From Schistosoma mansoni (Eukaryota; Platyhelminthes; Trematoda; Strigeidida; Schistosomatidae), in assembly GCF_000237925.1 (NCBI RefSeq), contig NC_031496.1, positions 10,254,017 through 10,318,016 on the forward strand: a DNA stretch of 64,000 nucleotides, given 5' to 3'. The translations under genes were made by a program, and so were the position numbers. A model generated the notes under the pieces. It was not told where the DNA came from. It did not search any database and worked only from the letters and a program-made list of their open reading frames with translations. Shown in pieces: positions 21,780 to 33,935 of the stretch (within the stretch, counting starts at the first letter, position 1; every line of letters starts with the position of its first letter).

Positions 21780-22320
21780 TGTAGCGGCTTGGCATCGAAA
21801 CAATCCAATCCCTTTAGGCTTTGTTTATCAATCACCCTGATAACCGCTATTAAATAAATCATAACGATGTATGGATTCAGAAATCAATACGAAGCGGTGA
21901 CTACAGTTTATGGTTCGTTAGCACAGATAACAAAGTTACAACCATATAGAGCGAATTTGAGCAGAGAGGCTGGTGAGCACAAGCAAGCGAATGCAGAGGC
22001 GGATTCAGAGTCAAACAGAATCGAATCGAGGTGAAGCGAAGCAAGGCAAAGGCAATCAATAAAATTCAAGCATATATATAGGGGAGAGAATGACTCATCG
22101 AGCGATATTTAAGCTATCAACATTTAAGCTAGAGAGACATGTGTATAGGCTGAACATGTGATGAAGCATACACATTTATATAGATATGATAGTGATCATT
22201 GTAGTACACAGAAATATGCGAATTGCTACTGTTCTAATAACATTGTTTGTTAAATAAGTCAATTAAAGGGCTTGTCAAAATTAACCGTAAACAAGATTAA
22301 TTGTAGGGGTGTTGCTATGA
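21780..22320 (+). mobile_element. Probable solo LTR of a BEL/Pao-like element
   Basis: Begins TGTAGCGGCTTGG and is more GC-rich than its flanks. It has an AATAAA at about 22050 just before a TATA-type catatatatagggg (22068-22083), then a 230-bp U5-like region. No internal coding region adjoins it. The 3' end at gttgctatga is uncertain and no target duplication is visible. The family name is a recollection of schistosome LTR types, not a match I could test. Confidence 0.5.
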
Positions 22321-23149
22321 TCATACTGTGAAACTAACTAATCTGTCAGTTTTCCGCCTGTCATTATAGAGTTCACCTTGAATACATAAGTATAATCAAA
22401 GTTTTAAACTATCCATAGATTAAGAGTCGATTACCCATCAACTAAAAATTGGATGGATTTCAACATCATTTTTGTTTGAAACCATCAGACTACTTATCAC
22501 TTGTCAATTTTGATACATAAGCTGTAAGTCAAGTGAGTTTAGTTAGGAGTTAGTTTCCGTAACCGAATGCCATTACTTAAAGAATTAGCTTTCCATTTTA
22601 ACCCATATGACGTCGCTAAGACTGAGACCAAGAAACTTCAAGTTCCGCAGAGAGTTGTTAAAAAATTTCCAGCTAGATTCAGTAATACTCAAAATAATTT
22701 TAGTAACGAATAATTCAACTGAAGATCTAGATACAATCCTACTTGCATCAAGCTATGATGCATAATAATATCAAAAAACTTATTATTCACTCATTTGTTT
22801 ATAACATACTGTTCCTTTAACATTCTCTGTCTGGAAATACTTTAACAGTTCGTTTACTGATGGCTGGCCAATTCGAAATTGATCAATTAGCATCACGTTT
22901 CGAAAGTTCAACTGGCCTTTTAACAGATTCTTGTTATACCAACTTGTAACAGGACCTACACCGGTATAACGTTCTTAATTATGACTCATTTATCTCATCA
23001 CTTTCGAATCGAATGAAGAGTCGAATAAATTAACGATATTTAAGCATATATTACTTACTATGTCTGTTACTTCTCGTCAAAGAACATAAGCCGCCCACCA
23101 GTACTCTCCATCCAACTCTAACCTGAACAATACTTTCCGGTTGTTTCCA
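22321..23149. other. No recognised feature
   Basis: AT-rich; nothing identified. Confidence 0.4.
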
Positions 23150-23660
23150 GTTGCTATTCGTCCTTTTCATGTCTGCTCCCCGTTCCCTACGTAATGTATT
23201 CCTAGGCCTTCACCTTTTCTATTCCTATTCAGCATCCCAAGCTACAGCTTGCCTCATGATGCAGTGTAATGATTTTCGAAATGTATGTCCTATCCACCTC
23301 CAGTATTTTTTCCTAATTTCCTCTTCACCTGGAATCTAGTTTGTTCTCTCCCAAAGTAGGTTCCTGCTGATGGTATCCGGTCAACGGGTATTGAGTATCA
23401 TGGGTAGACAACTATTTATAAATAATTGTACCATTTCGATGATGGTTGAAGTTCTCGAAGTTTCAGCTCCGTACAGTAGAACTGTATTGATGTCCGCATT
23501 GAAAATTCCAACTTTGATATTGGTTGACAATTGTTTCATATGTTCTTCAACTGTAGGAATATTGCCCTTTCTTAGCAACCCGTGCCTTTACATATTCATC
23601 AAACCGTGCTTGTTATTCGATGAAGCTGTTCATGTATGCGGAAGTTTGCACCTCTTCCAG
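23150..23660 (-). pseudogene. RTE (SR2-type) LINE, 3' coding fragment
   Basis: On the minus strand it encodes the post-RT region: L-L-Y-G-A-E-T, the following V-Q-L-F-I-N-S-C-L-like helix and the C-terminal K-W-x-G-like segment, with several frame breaks. Homologous to 26975-27490. Its 5' boundary lies next to a (TA)n tract. Confidence 0.7.
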
Positions 23661-23701
23661 AGCTTCTACATCAAGCGTGATTGAGTTGATGTTCTCTTCG
23701 T

Positions 23702-23703
<2 letters not shown>

Positions 23704-23760
<57 letters not shown>
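23704..23760. repeat. (TA)n dinucleotide microsatellite
   Basis: About 28 uninterrupted TA units. Confidence 0.97.
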
Positions 23761-23765
<5 letters not shown>

Positions 23766-23954
23766 AGAATAATGTTTGTGTGTGAATTTACAAAGAAAAA
23801 CATCACAATCTATCCATTTGGAATTCATTGATTTAAAGAGATAACATTTTTAGATATGTTATCAAAATACATTAATGCTACGACCTTGGCAATATGACCT
23901 TTGTGGTTAGAGTTCCTTTACATTTTCAAATGAATGAACATAAACTATTTACTT

Positions 23955-24255
23955 AGTATTGTTTATTTGGATCTTCCCATTGATGTTTTTAGGACTGCAA
24001 CTGGTCAGTCTCTAATTGGCATATGTGCATACTGTGCGTATTGCCTCGATATAGCCTAAATTCACAAGCATGGTAAGCAAAGATGGACAGTGGCTAGCAG
24101 TGGAATCCAGGACTCGCGTTTCGTCCTATTTGGGACTCACCAGCTGGATGTACCTGCCTCTCAGAATTGATGTTCACTCTGGGACTCGAACCCAGTACCT
24201 TTCGCTTCAAACGCCATCGCGTTATCCACTCGGCCACTGAGTCCTGATAGCCACA
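23955..24255 (-). mobile_element. Sm-alpha-like element (family A), nearly complete
   Basis: On the minus strand: tRNA-like head (A-box-like cagtggccgagtggataac, B-box gggttcgagtccc), hammerhead at 24100-24152, 3' flank ccactgctagccactgtcc, and a terminal segment at 23955-24080 that is the inverted counterpart of the 5' segment of 15855-16105. In the ribozyme A6 is G (CTGGTGA), which should abolish cleavage; the rest is intact. Confidence 0.85.
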
Positions 24256-24599
24256 CGCTTGTGCATAAATATGTTAAAGCAATTATGACTGATTTTAATG
24301 CACTAAGAAATTTTAATCCCTTAGAAAATTGTACATGTATAAACTTTATAGTCATAGGATAGTTTTAAGTTGTTGTAATTCAATCCAGTTGATAACATAT
24401 TTTCATTCAAAATGGTTTGAGTTTAGGAAATCATGATGAAAAATGAATGTTCACGGCTGACAGCCGTGAGTTGCCTATTTCTTCCACTCCATTCCATATA
24501 TTTTTCAATTCATCTCTTTTCTGTGACCCATACTGTGGTGTGGGTTGCTTATATCCACATGAGTAGTATATGACGATGGTCAGGTATAGAATGTATTTC

Positions 24600-24820
24600 G
24601 GTAGAAGATCGGTAAGGAAAGAACGAAAACGAAATTGTATGACACAATAATAATCGGAGACTACGGACTGACATTTGCAGAAGGCATGGTCAAGATTGAG
24701 ACAATCGATTAATAGTTTGCAAATTAACTGTTTACAGTATGGTTGTCAGATTTCAGTGAGATAGTCTGTAATTTTCGTGTCAAATACATTCGATTGTCCC
24801 CACCCATGTTCTGTTTACTA
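24600..24820 (+). repeat. Unclassified interspersed repeat, copy 2
   Basis: Related to 8100-8290 (gattgagacaatcgatta, gttgtcagatttcagtgag blocks). A short perfect hairpin (cacggctgacagccgtg) lies upstream at 24453-24469. Confidence 0.45.
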
Positions 24821-25811
24821 CGATATTACTGAATGTCTGAAATACACGTTTCTCAAATATTTTCCTAATCGATTTTTCATGTCTATACTGTTAGTAACAG
24901 GATTCACCGACGAAATATGTATGAAACCATATAAGATGTATTTTACTAGTATGATTGTAGTGAGCGAGGACTAATGTGGGGAAAAATGATTTCATGTCCG
25001 ACGCAAAGTCACACAGTGGCTTTGTAAAATTTGAAAAGTATACGTTAAGTACATAATTTGCATTGTCTTTCACATACTCCACTATTCCTCTAATTCTGTT
25101 GTTATTCCGATTGTTCTCTGATTTATTTCCCGTTTTCTTCATTTCAATCTTCTGCTGGCAGGGATTCGACTTCCGATTGCCGCCACACACAACTTACATC
25201 TGTCAGCATAAGTAGCACACACCACACAATTTCTTTCATATTATCATTATCGTCCCACCAGTTTAAAGACAACAACAGGCACTAAACATTACACTACTTC
25301 AAAGTACTTTGTCTCATGTAAATGATTCTAAATTGTCGATATAAATTTTGTATTAACTACTTAATTCATTTCATAGTGAAAAACTGCATTTAAAAACTCA
25401 AGGCACATATTTATTAATTTTTAAGTGTTCTTCTTTGTCCCACTCTGCCACCATCCACAGTATGAAGCATGCATTGTCTACAAGACTCCGTTAGAGTATT
25501 TTTTGAAATAGTGATTGCTTGTGTTGGAAATATCAAATGACGATTGGTAATACTAGGTACATATTTTTTATGGAAAGTATGAAAATCGGTACCTGAAACC
25601 GTAAACATCTATCTATTGAGGTAAGTATGATAGGTTTTCCTCATATGGAGCAATCTCTTACTGAAATACGGTGTAGTCAGAGAATGGATTGCTATTGATC
25701 TACGAAGTTCATTATATTATATACTATCTAATTCACATAATATCGGGTATTAAAGGGTAGCAAAAATGTAAGTTTCACATAAATCAGATTTGCTGTATTC
25801 ATGAGAAGGTT
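24821..25811. other. No recognised feature
   Basis: About 1 kb; the minus-strand 99-codon ORF at 24891-25190 has no recognisable domain. Confidence 0.4.
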
Positions 25812-26225
25812 GAGATACTGCCTGGGAACGCAAACCAAAGGTGATTTTCTTAGTAAACCACCCTCTATCCTTTGACGTTGAAGTCTAATCTACAAGGCAG
25901 TAGATCAACGTCAAAAGATGCTATCCTATTGTACCCAGTGACCAAACATAACATCGTACGCCATTCGTTCTGTCATATTCACCATTGGTTAGGAGTTATG
26001 GTTTTCCCACTGCCGTGTATGGATCTTTTATATCCACCATCTCGTTTTAAACACTGGACATTCGCCTTTCGTCCTTTCATTTCGTAAATACACTTGCAGA
26101 GAGAAGGCAGCAAGAAGAGTTTCCCAGGAAATGGCTAGAAACACCTGATCGTACGGGAATATTTCAAGAAAATGGAACTCCCCCACCCTCGTTTATATCA
26201 GTATATTTAGAGGAAGGTGTACATT
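25812..26225 (-). repeat. Interspersed repeat D, copy 2 (diverged)
   Basis: Minus-strand relative of 17981-18470: the ggttttcttag..aaacca, caaggcag and gg-attcgcctttcgtcc blocks can be followed, but with many changes and a missing 3' tail. Confidence 0.55.
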
Positions 26226-26974
26226 GGCTTCAAATATAACGAAAATATACTACTATAGACATGCACTCATGTAACACAAAGTTTACCGTAATGGTACAGA
26301 CTCAGTTTTTATTCCCCATTTAGATCTTGAAGATCATATTGTTACACATCCCTACTAGGTATTCCTGCTTCTTTCTTTGTCTTTTCTCTTTGATTTTTCT
26401 ACTATTTTTTTACCATTAATATTGAAAATTATTTGTTTTCCCTCATGTTGATAATGTATTCTGTTTGCTCATTTAAAGTTTAGCAGTTTGGATTACTATA
26501 AACATTTGTCATTTTTTGCTTCATTTTTGCTTAGCTCATTACTTACTTGATTATACTAAAATGTAAACTATTTTTGAAGATGTAGAAGTCAGCTTTGTAT
26601 ATCGAGTTACCATAATACACTGTTGATAGAGTGACAAAAATGTCTTAGGAAAACCTACAAATTTTACTCATAACATGAAGTAATACCTTTAATTCTTACT
26701 ATTTACGGGTTCAAAGTGGAAAAATTTAAATCCCTAATATCAGGTTAGAAACAGGATCATGATATAAAAAAAGAATATGCTGAAACAATTGGATAGGAAC
26801 AAACAAATAAGATAGGATAACTGTGATGGATAATGTATTGTAATTTTTTGTAAAATAAGGCTTTATGATATCAGTTTGCTGGCATATATACAGGCCAACT
26901 GTTATACAATAACAATCTATTGATCACAGTATTTCTATAACCCGCTGAATATATTTTATATGGTGTCGACTAGT
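26226..26974. other. No recognised feature
   Basis: AT-rich; nothing identified. Confidence 0.4.
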
Positions 26975-27495
26975 AGATACTGGCCAGGATTGGCAAAGCA
27001 AGGACAGCATTTCTGGAATCGAAGAACATATGGAACTCAAAACAACTATCAACTAACTTCAAAGTGAGAATCTTTAATACGAACGTCGACTCAGTCATAC
27101 TGTATGGAGCTGAAACGTGGAGAACTACTACATCCATCGTCAAGAAGGTACAAGTATTTATACACAATTGTCTACGCAAAATACTCAACATTCACTGGTC
27201 GGATACTATCAGCAACAGCGTTTTATGGGAGAGGACAAACCAGCTTCCAGATGAAGAGGAAATTAGGAAAAGACGTTGGAAGTGGATAGGACATACATTA
27301 AGGAAATCACCAAACTGCATCACGAAACAATCCCTAACTTGGAATCCGGAAGGGAAGTGGAAAAGAGGAAGGCCAAAGAACACATTACGCCGCGAAATAG
27401 AAGCAGATATGAAAAGGATGAATGTTAACTGGAAAGGATTGCCCAGGACAGAGTTGGATGGAAAATGCTGGTGAGCGGTAACAGGAGTAAGTAAG
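26975..27495 (+). pseudogene. RTE (SR2-type) LINE, 3' end, best-preserved fragment
   Basis: Encodes the C-terminal 150 or so residues of the RTE polyprotein in nearly one frame (27064-27474): [18 protein letters not shown][11 protein letters not shown], [19 protein letters not shown], and the basic [20 protein letters not shown] tail. Ends at the family's 3' end with gtaagtaagtaac. 5'-truncated, as is usual for LINE copies. Confidence 0.82.
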
Positions 27496-28139
27496 TAACT
27501 AGTAGATACTAGGTTTCATCCTACTTCTGTATGTAACTCGTTGATTACCAATGCCAATGTTAAAATGTAATCCATTAAACGATTACATCACGACAGCCAC
27601 TAACTTGTTAAATTGTCGTGATATTCACGGATAACTGTAGGGACTTTTAATTTTCCGTTACTATTTTACAAACCGAATGTCTCGAAATTTTCGGTATTAT
27701 TTTGTTGACTTTGACTTGAAATATTTTATCTACCCTAGGTTATTTCTACTCATTCTTGATTATTAAAGTAACCCATTATGTCATTGAATAAAAATAAAGA
27801 GAATTCAATGGAGAAAATTCTCTTTTCGACAAAATCATTTACTTAAACTGTACATTTGTATTGATAGTTGTATGGTAAATATGTCTATAGAAGGATAAAG
27901 AAGATTGCATCATAAAATGATTCAAGACTTTACTGATCAAATGAGGTTACATAATAATCGGGGGGTTAAAGAAGAATAGAAAGATGAAAATAATTTACGG
28001 GTCAAAACTATAAAAGATAATTGTCCGCTTGATAGATATGAAAAAAAAAACGAAAAACATAAAGGTCATAATAATTGAGTAATAATCATGAAAAATTGTT
28101 GAAGGATAATAATAACTGATTGTGGTTTAAACTTATTTT
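27496..28139. other. No recognised feature
   Basis: AT-rich; nothing identified. Confidence 0.4.
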
Positions 28140-28764
28140 TTTCCAGACTGGCCATGAAACAATCAGCCAAGAGGAGACCCAATGGTGAACCCATTGCAAC
28201 TCCATCTCTTTGTCTATAAAAATCATTATTAAATCTGAATTACATATTTAGAGTACATTGTAGGGGTAACTCTCTTAGATAATGTTTTGAGATACAAACA
28301 TCAAGGTTGTTATTTTCAGTATAGTCACATAAAAAACATATAGTTTCTGTGGGTGGAACATTAGTGAAGAGTGAGGTGTCATCCAATAAGATCATTTTTC
28401 TACTTTTTATATTGATATTTCTAATGAAGTTAACAAAGTCAAATGAGTCAAGAGAGTCGTATCTATTGATGTGATTTCTGACGGATTGTAAAATATCAGC
28501 TAACCATTTAGCAATCAAATGATACGAAGAGTTATTCATAACAAGTATAAAACGTAGCGGGATATTCTTCTTATGAAATTTTGAGAGTCCGTATAATCTC
28601 GGTATAACAGAACCCGATGGTCTAAGATGTTCATAGAGATCACAATTGATAATAAACTCATCTTTTATCTTCCTTAAGATTTTAATTAACATCTGTTCCG
28701 TTTTCTCAGTTACATCTTTTTGAATAACTTCTTTAGAGAATTTGACAGGATCAAATAATATCAA
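28140..28764 (-). pseudogene. Penelope-like element reverse transcriptase relic
   Basis: Minus strand encodes the PLE-type RT order: R-P-S-G-S-V-I-P-R-L-Y-G-L-x-K-x-H-K at the start, a DDTSLFTNVP motif (PLE RTs usually have DVxSLFTNVP), and, past a frameshift near 28240, an [11 protein letters not shown] segment (28150-28220). The catalytic YxDD part and the GIY-YIG endonuclease are absent. Inactive fragment. Confidence 0.8.
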
Positions 28765-28793
28765 GGATAGTTGTTGTGTTCCGATAACAATAG

Positions 28794-29267
28794 TGAATGG
28801 TAACCTTGGCGTTCATTTATGGACCAGTATTATGCATATATTTTTTTATCGTATAATTGCTAAATAACTAAACTATTCATACTCATGTTCCCCTTATTAT
28901 AAGCTTTGTTTTGACCTATAGAATGTTATTGTACGATTTACCATTCTTGAGTTATCCCCAGTCTATTATTTACTGCCACAGCCACATTTGGCCAAATCTT
29001 GTACAAATGTTATTTCCTATTTTATTGGTATGATAAGATCAGTCTGTTTGGTATATAAACTTAGTATGTTTGAAATACAACGATTCATACCGCAGAGGCT
29101 GTTATTGGTGTTCTGGACTTAACTGGCTGGGTTAGGCAGAAAGCAGGACCGATACGTACTCTAGACTGTTCGTATCGCTATTCCGATCGATAATTCTCTG
29201 CTCTCTGATTGGCGGTCTTATCACGCCATACATTAATTGGGCATCCATTCGGCCACAAGTTATAACA
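28794..29267 (+). mobile_element. Solo LTR with 4-bp target duplication, LTR family 1 (subfamily a)
   Basis: A 474-bp LTR from TGAATGG to TTATAACA, flanked by ATAG (28790-28793 and 29268-29271). A TATA-type GGTATATAAAC lies at about 29049. It closely follows the Penelope-like relic and pairs, in the opposite orientation, with the copy at 10621-11104. Confidence 0.85.
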
Positions 29268-29271
29268 ATAG

Positions 29272-30389
29272 TCTAGTAATATAGTAAACAGTTTCATCGA
29301 AAAAAAAAGAATTCCTTCGCTGGGTTCTTCATTTTTGATTGTCTCAAAGAGTATTTCATTTAGAGATTTAAAACAATCTTAGTTTAAATAGGAAGAATGT
29401 ATTTGTAACTTCGGTGCCCAAATACTATGAAACTATTCGATCTAATTTAGACGAAAGTTCCTATAAATCGTAGTTTATAATTTCAAAAAAAAAGAAGGCA
29501 GACTTCTTTGTTTGACATGAAATATGATTGAGAATAATGTCATCATCAGATAACCTATTCTATACACTAATTATCTAGTTGGATTATTTATCAAAAGAAG
29601 TTCCTATTTAGAATAAGGTAACACTAAATGTACAGACTAATGAAAATAATTGAGTAAATTTATCAGGTAGTCAAAACTAGAGAATTAGAATTTAAGAGGA
29701 AACAAACTTGAATCATAATATGAATAACAAAAGAAAATTAACGGAAACTAATTTCTATTACCTAAAGGCATAGATTGAAATAGTATAAGGATAAGCTAAT
29801 CAGAACTGTGAACGCAATTCTCTAGGTCTATGCGGTAAATTTTAAATATCACACACAACGAGGAGTATAAATGTCTTTGTGTAGTGTCCAGAATGACTAC
29901 TTTTGTCAACACTAAGGAAAAAAGAATATTGAACTCTCAGTTTTTTTTTTAATTTAACCGACAAATATATACGAACTATAAATCCTAACCTTTAAAATCA
30001 AGCTATGGAATAAACCTTAACCATATTTCCTTCAAAATTTTCAAATACATATTACTCTGGCGAAAAACCGATTACAACTATATAGAATCGAAGACCAAAT
30101 TGATATTGAATAATTGATCCTAATGAATCTATCATAAACCTAATTTGGTTGTTCTAGGTATCTACTGATTACGTATTATATATTCCCATTGAAGTCACTA
30201 TGATCATAAATCGACATAAGCTGAATAGTCGCCAAAATATCACCATCTAACAGAGATTCAGAAATGATAAATTACCTTAAAATGGAATTAAAACAATAAC
30301 CATGCATATATACCTAAAAAAATCTGCCATATAGTTTAATCATATATTTATTTTCATCTCGATCATTATAATCTACAATTCATTTATTC
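29272..30389. other. No recognised feature
   Basis: About 1.1 kb of AT-rich DNA without ORFs or recognised repeats. Confidence 0.45.
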
Positions 30390-33300
30390 TTGAACCCTTC
30401 TAGGGTTACTACGATTCCAAGTCGGCTAAAAGAGTAAGGTTGTTCATTGTATTAGCAACCCCATCCCATGGAAGGAAACTTTGCTAAAAAAAACGCTAAA
30501 CACAAAAACCATTCAAACCATCTAAACTCTTGTCTCCGAGTTGAAAGTTCTTCATTTAGAACAGTAATGACACTTAATAGTGAAAGCTGAGATTCTTCAG
30601 GATTCATAAAGCCGATACCCGTTCTAACAACCAGAACAACAATTAACATAAGTACATGAAATGTTCACACAATGTGGGACAATGGGAGGATCATTCAAGT
30701 AGCTTCAGAAATGAGAAAATACAAACAGGCGGTGCTCGGAATAAGTAAAATCCATTGGACGCAAGCTGGACGGAAAGGGGTTGTTGTACTGTGATTATGA
30801 GGCAGAAAACGTCTCTCACACACAGGGAGTTTCAATGATGCTCTCCAAAAGAGCACGAAAAGCGCTTATAGGATGTGAATCTCATGGATCGAGCATCCCT
30901 CAAAGCAAAAAAGGAAAGGATTACAATGAATATTATCCAGTGCCATGCACTCACTGATGATGGTGGTGAAGATAAAGATCAGCGTATGAATTTAGAAAAA
31001 AAGAAAAAGGCCATATGCCAATTGTTGTGGTCTTATGTCCGGCTTTTTATCACGTAAATTATCCACCAATCGAAATACGACGATTCTAATCTTAACACTG
31101 TCAAATCAATGACGTTCGACCAGTATGAGTAGTCTAGCGTCCTAATTGATCCCTTGTCCGCCTAGCCCTTCCAATCGAGTCCAGAACACCAATTACAGCC
31201 TCTGCTATGTGAATTATTTATTTCAAGCATACTCGGTTTATATACCAGCCAAACAGACAGATCGCATCACACCATAAATTAGAAAATAATATTTGTACAA
31301 TATCAAGTCAAAATGTGGCTGTGAACAAGGGAGACAGTAATCAATAAACTGAATATAATTTAGATACAGTAAACCGTATAATAATCCATAGGTCAAAACG
31401 AAGCTTTATAATAAGATGAATATAGAAATACACAATCTAATCACTCAATAGTTATACATTAAGAATATAGGATAATCATCCATTAATAGGTCGCGGAAGC
31501 TACCCGTACTTATGTCTTTGCTAGGATATGACAATCAGTTCAATGGGAAGCTGCAGTTCATTGTAGAGAAATGTTCAGGAAAGGACATAATCGCCCAGTC
31601 AAAACTAAACGCCAAAGTCCAAATAGAAGACATCAAGTATAAAGATATCATGAGATGACATGAACTGGGAGAAAAGAACGAGAATGGAGAGAGATTGCAA
31701 ATTTGTGTACCTTTAACAAACACATACATAAAACCACATGGATATCACCAGACCACACTACAGACAATCAGATCGATCACACTTGCATCAGTAACAAATT
31801 CCGAAGGTCCATGGAAGACATAAGTACTAGAGAGGTGGTATATTTTCAGATCACCACCAGATACTGACAAACTCAATAAATTCAAGGTAGATCTCAGCAA
31901 CAAGTTTCAAGTATTATAAGATCTACTCAAAGAGAAAAGCATTATGGATAAAAACTGGAAGTATACAAAAGAAGCGATAACCTCATGTCAGACCTTTGGT
32001 CACAACGAGCACAAGTATAAAGAGTGGATCTCTACTGATAAACTGAGCACGATCAATGAAGGGAAAAACAAGGAGAAAGTAATCAACAATAGTCAAGGCA
32101 TAGACCGAATACACAAAAGCAAGTAAGAGAGTGGAGAGGAGCATTAGAAATGGCAAGTAGAGATACGTCGAAGACCTAGAAACGAGAGCGGGAAAAGCTA
32201 CAAGAGGAGAAAATACGAGACAAACACATGATACGACGAGGAAACAAGCAGAGAAACATAGTAAGCCAGAGTGATCATTTGAAAACGAAGAAGGTAGGCC
32301 AAACACTGAAATTCAAGAACTGTGGAACAGGTGGGTAGAGCACTTATGAGAACTCGTGAATGAACCGGTCCCAATCAACCGACGAGACATCGAAGCAGCA
32401 CACACAGCTCTCCACATAGATGTCACTCCATCAAAGATCTAAAGAATCAGGATGGCCATCAAACAAATCAAGATTGGGAAAGCAACAACACCAGACAGCA
32501 TGTTAGCTGAAGTACTGGAGCCAAGTAGAGAGGTAACTGCAGCGATTCGGATCATTGCTCAGTAATCAATTGAATGGAACTCATTATACATCAGCTTCTT
32601 TGACAGTAAGAAAGCAAGTAACAAGTGTGAATAGGGGGACCCTATAGATTCTCCTTCAGCACTATGGTCCAACTGAGATCGTCAAAATCATACGGAATAC
32701 ATAAGATGGACTGCTCTGCAAAGTCCTCCATGAAGGGCAACTCAGATGTAATCCAGTTGAAGACCGGTTTCAAGCAGGGCTGCTTACCCTCGTCCTTCTC
32801 CATTCTTCCAGTGACTGACTGAATTATGTAGACCACTACATCTCCGGGAAGGAATAGAAAGGATACCTTGGATGCAGTTAATTCAATGCACGACATGACG
32901 TCGAGTTTATAATTTATATGAAACTTTTTGGTAAGATTTGACAAATTATCTAAATATCACACTGTCAATTAGTGTTTTGTAAAGCAAACGAGTCCACGTA
33001 CAAAAATTGGACGGGAGTTACCGGCGTTTAAAATTACTCGATAATATTCTGAAAGTATAAAGTTATCGTAAGTCATGATACTAGTTAAGTCTCTTTAAGT
33101 ATGAGTTGTATCTAGGTAGACTAGTAAGTGATATATTTGTCAGAAACTATACTTGTTTGATCCAAATGTATAAGTGGATCCTATTATGAATACATTCCGT
33201 TCCATACACAGCAACAAATGCAGATGAAGACAGACAGTATAACAACAGCTTGTGTAGTTTTAGGCCTCAACATTCATAGAGGAAACAGCAAGATCCTCAA

Positions 33301-33935
33301 ATGCAACACAGAGAGCACCAGTCAAATCACACTTGGTGGAGAAGCATTGGAAGTGGAAACTTCCACTTACCTGTACAGTATCATTGGTGAACAAGGAGGA
33401 TCTGGTGCAGATGTGAAGACACGGATTGGCAAAACAATGGCAGTATTCTTACAGTTGAAGAACATATGAAACTCAATACAAATGTCAGACATCATAGTCA
33501 GAATTTTCAACAGTAGCGTTTAAACAGTTTCATTGTACGGAGTTGAGACTTCGGGCACTGTCACAACTACCGTCATAAAGGTACGGGAATCCGCAAACAG
33601 CTGCCTACGAAAGGTACTTAATGTCCGTTAACCGGCTAACATTAGCAACAACCTACTATGACAGGGAAAAAACTTCCAGTTGACGAGGAAACTGGGGAGA
33701 GACGTTACAGGTGGATGCGAAGCATATTACGGAAATCATCAAACTGCATCACTAGGTAAGCCGTAACGTGGAATCCTGAAGGCAAAAGAAGAGGAAGATC
33801 AGGGAACACATCGAGCAGGGAACTGGAGGCAGAAATCAAAACTGAGTAGCGACTGGGAAGAGGATCCCAAGACAGTTGCTTGGAGACTGCTGATCGGTAA
33901 CCTATGCTCCATGAGGTCGCTAGATTAGTGTTACT
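30390..33935 (+). mobile_element. Near full-length but decayed RTE (SR2-type) LINE with nested LTR
   Basis: The order of an RTE element can be followed on the plus strand. A 5' UTR block lies at 30395-30500. The endonuclease start is at 30650-31020 (W-D-N-G-R-I-I-Q-V, V-L-G-I-S-K-I-H-W-T). After the nested LTR the endonuclease resumes at 31507-31850 (N-K-x-I-H-K-T-T-W-I-S-P-D-H-T, N-Q-I-D-H). The RT is at about 32450-32860 (K-I-G-K-A-T-T-P-D-S, K-T-G-F-K-Q-G-C-L). The C-terminal region is at 33205-33930. Numerous stops and frameshifts make it a pseudoelement. The FADD region of the RT is missing and about 300 bp of unrelated sequence (32905-33205) stands in its place. Confidence 0.8.
31023..31506 (-). 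mobile_element. Solo LTR nested in the RTE element, LTR family 1 (subfamily b)
   Basis: Minus-strand relative of 13067-13555. It interrupts the endonuclease region: the reading restarts at 31507. Its outer base has changed from A to G (cccg where the family has ccca) and flanking 4-mers do not match, so it is an old insertion. It must be younger than the RTE copy. Confidence 0.8.

Noticed and set aside
23613-23828. ORF with an I-Y repeat
   Set aside because: Translation of the (TA)n microsatellite.
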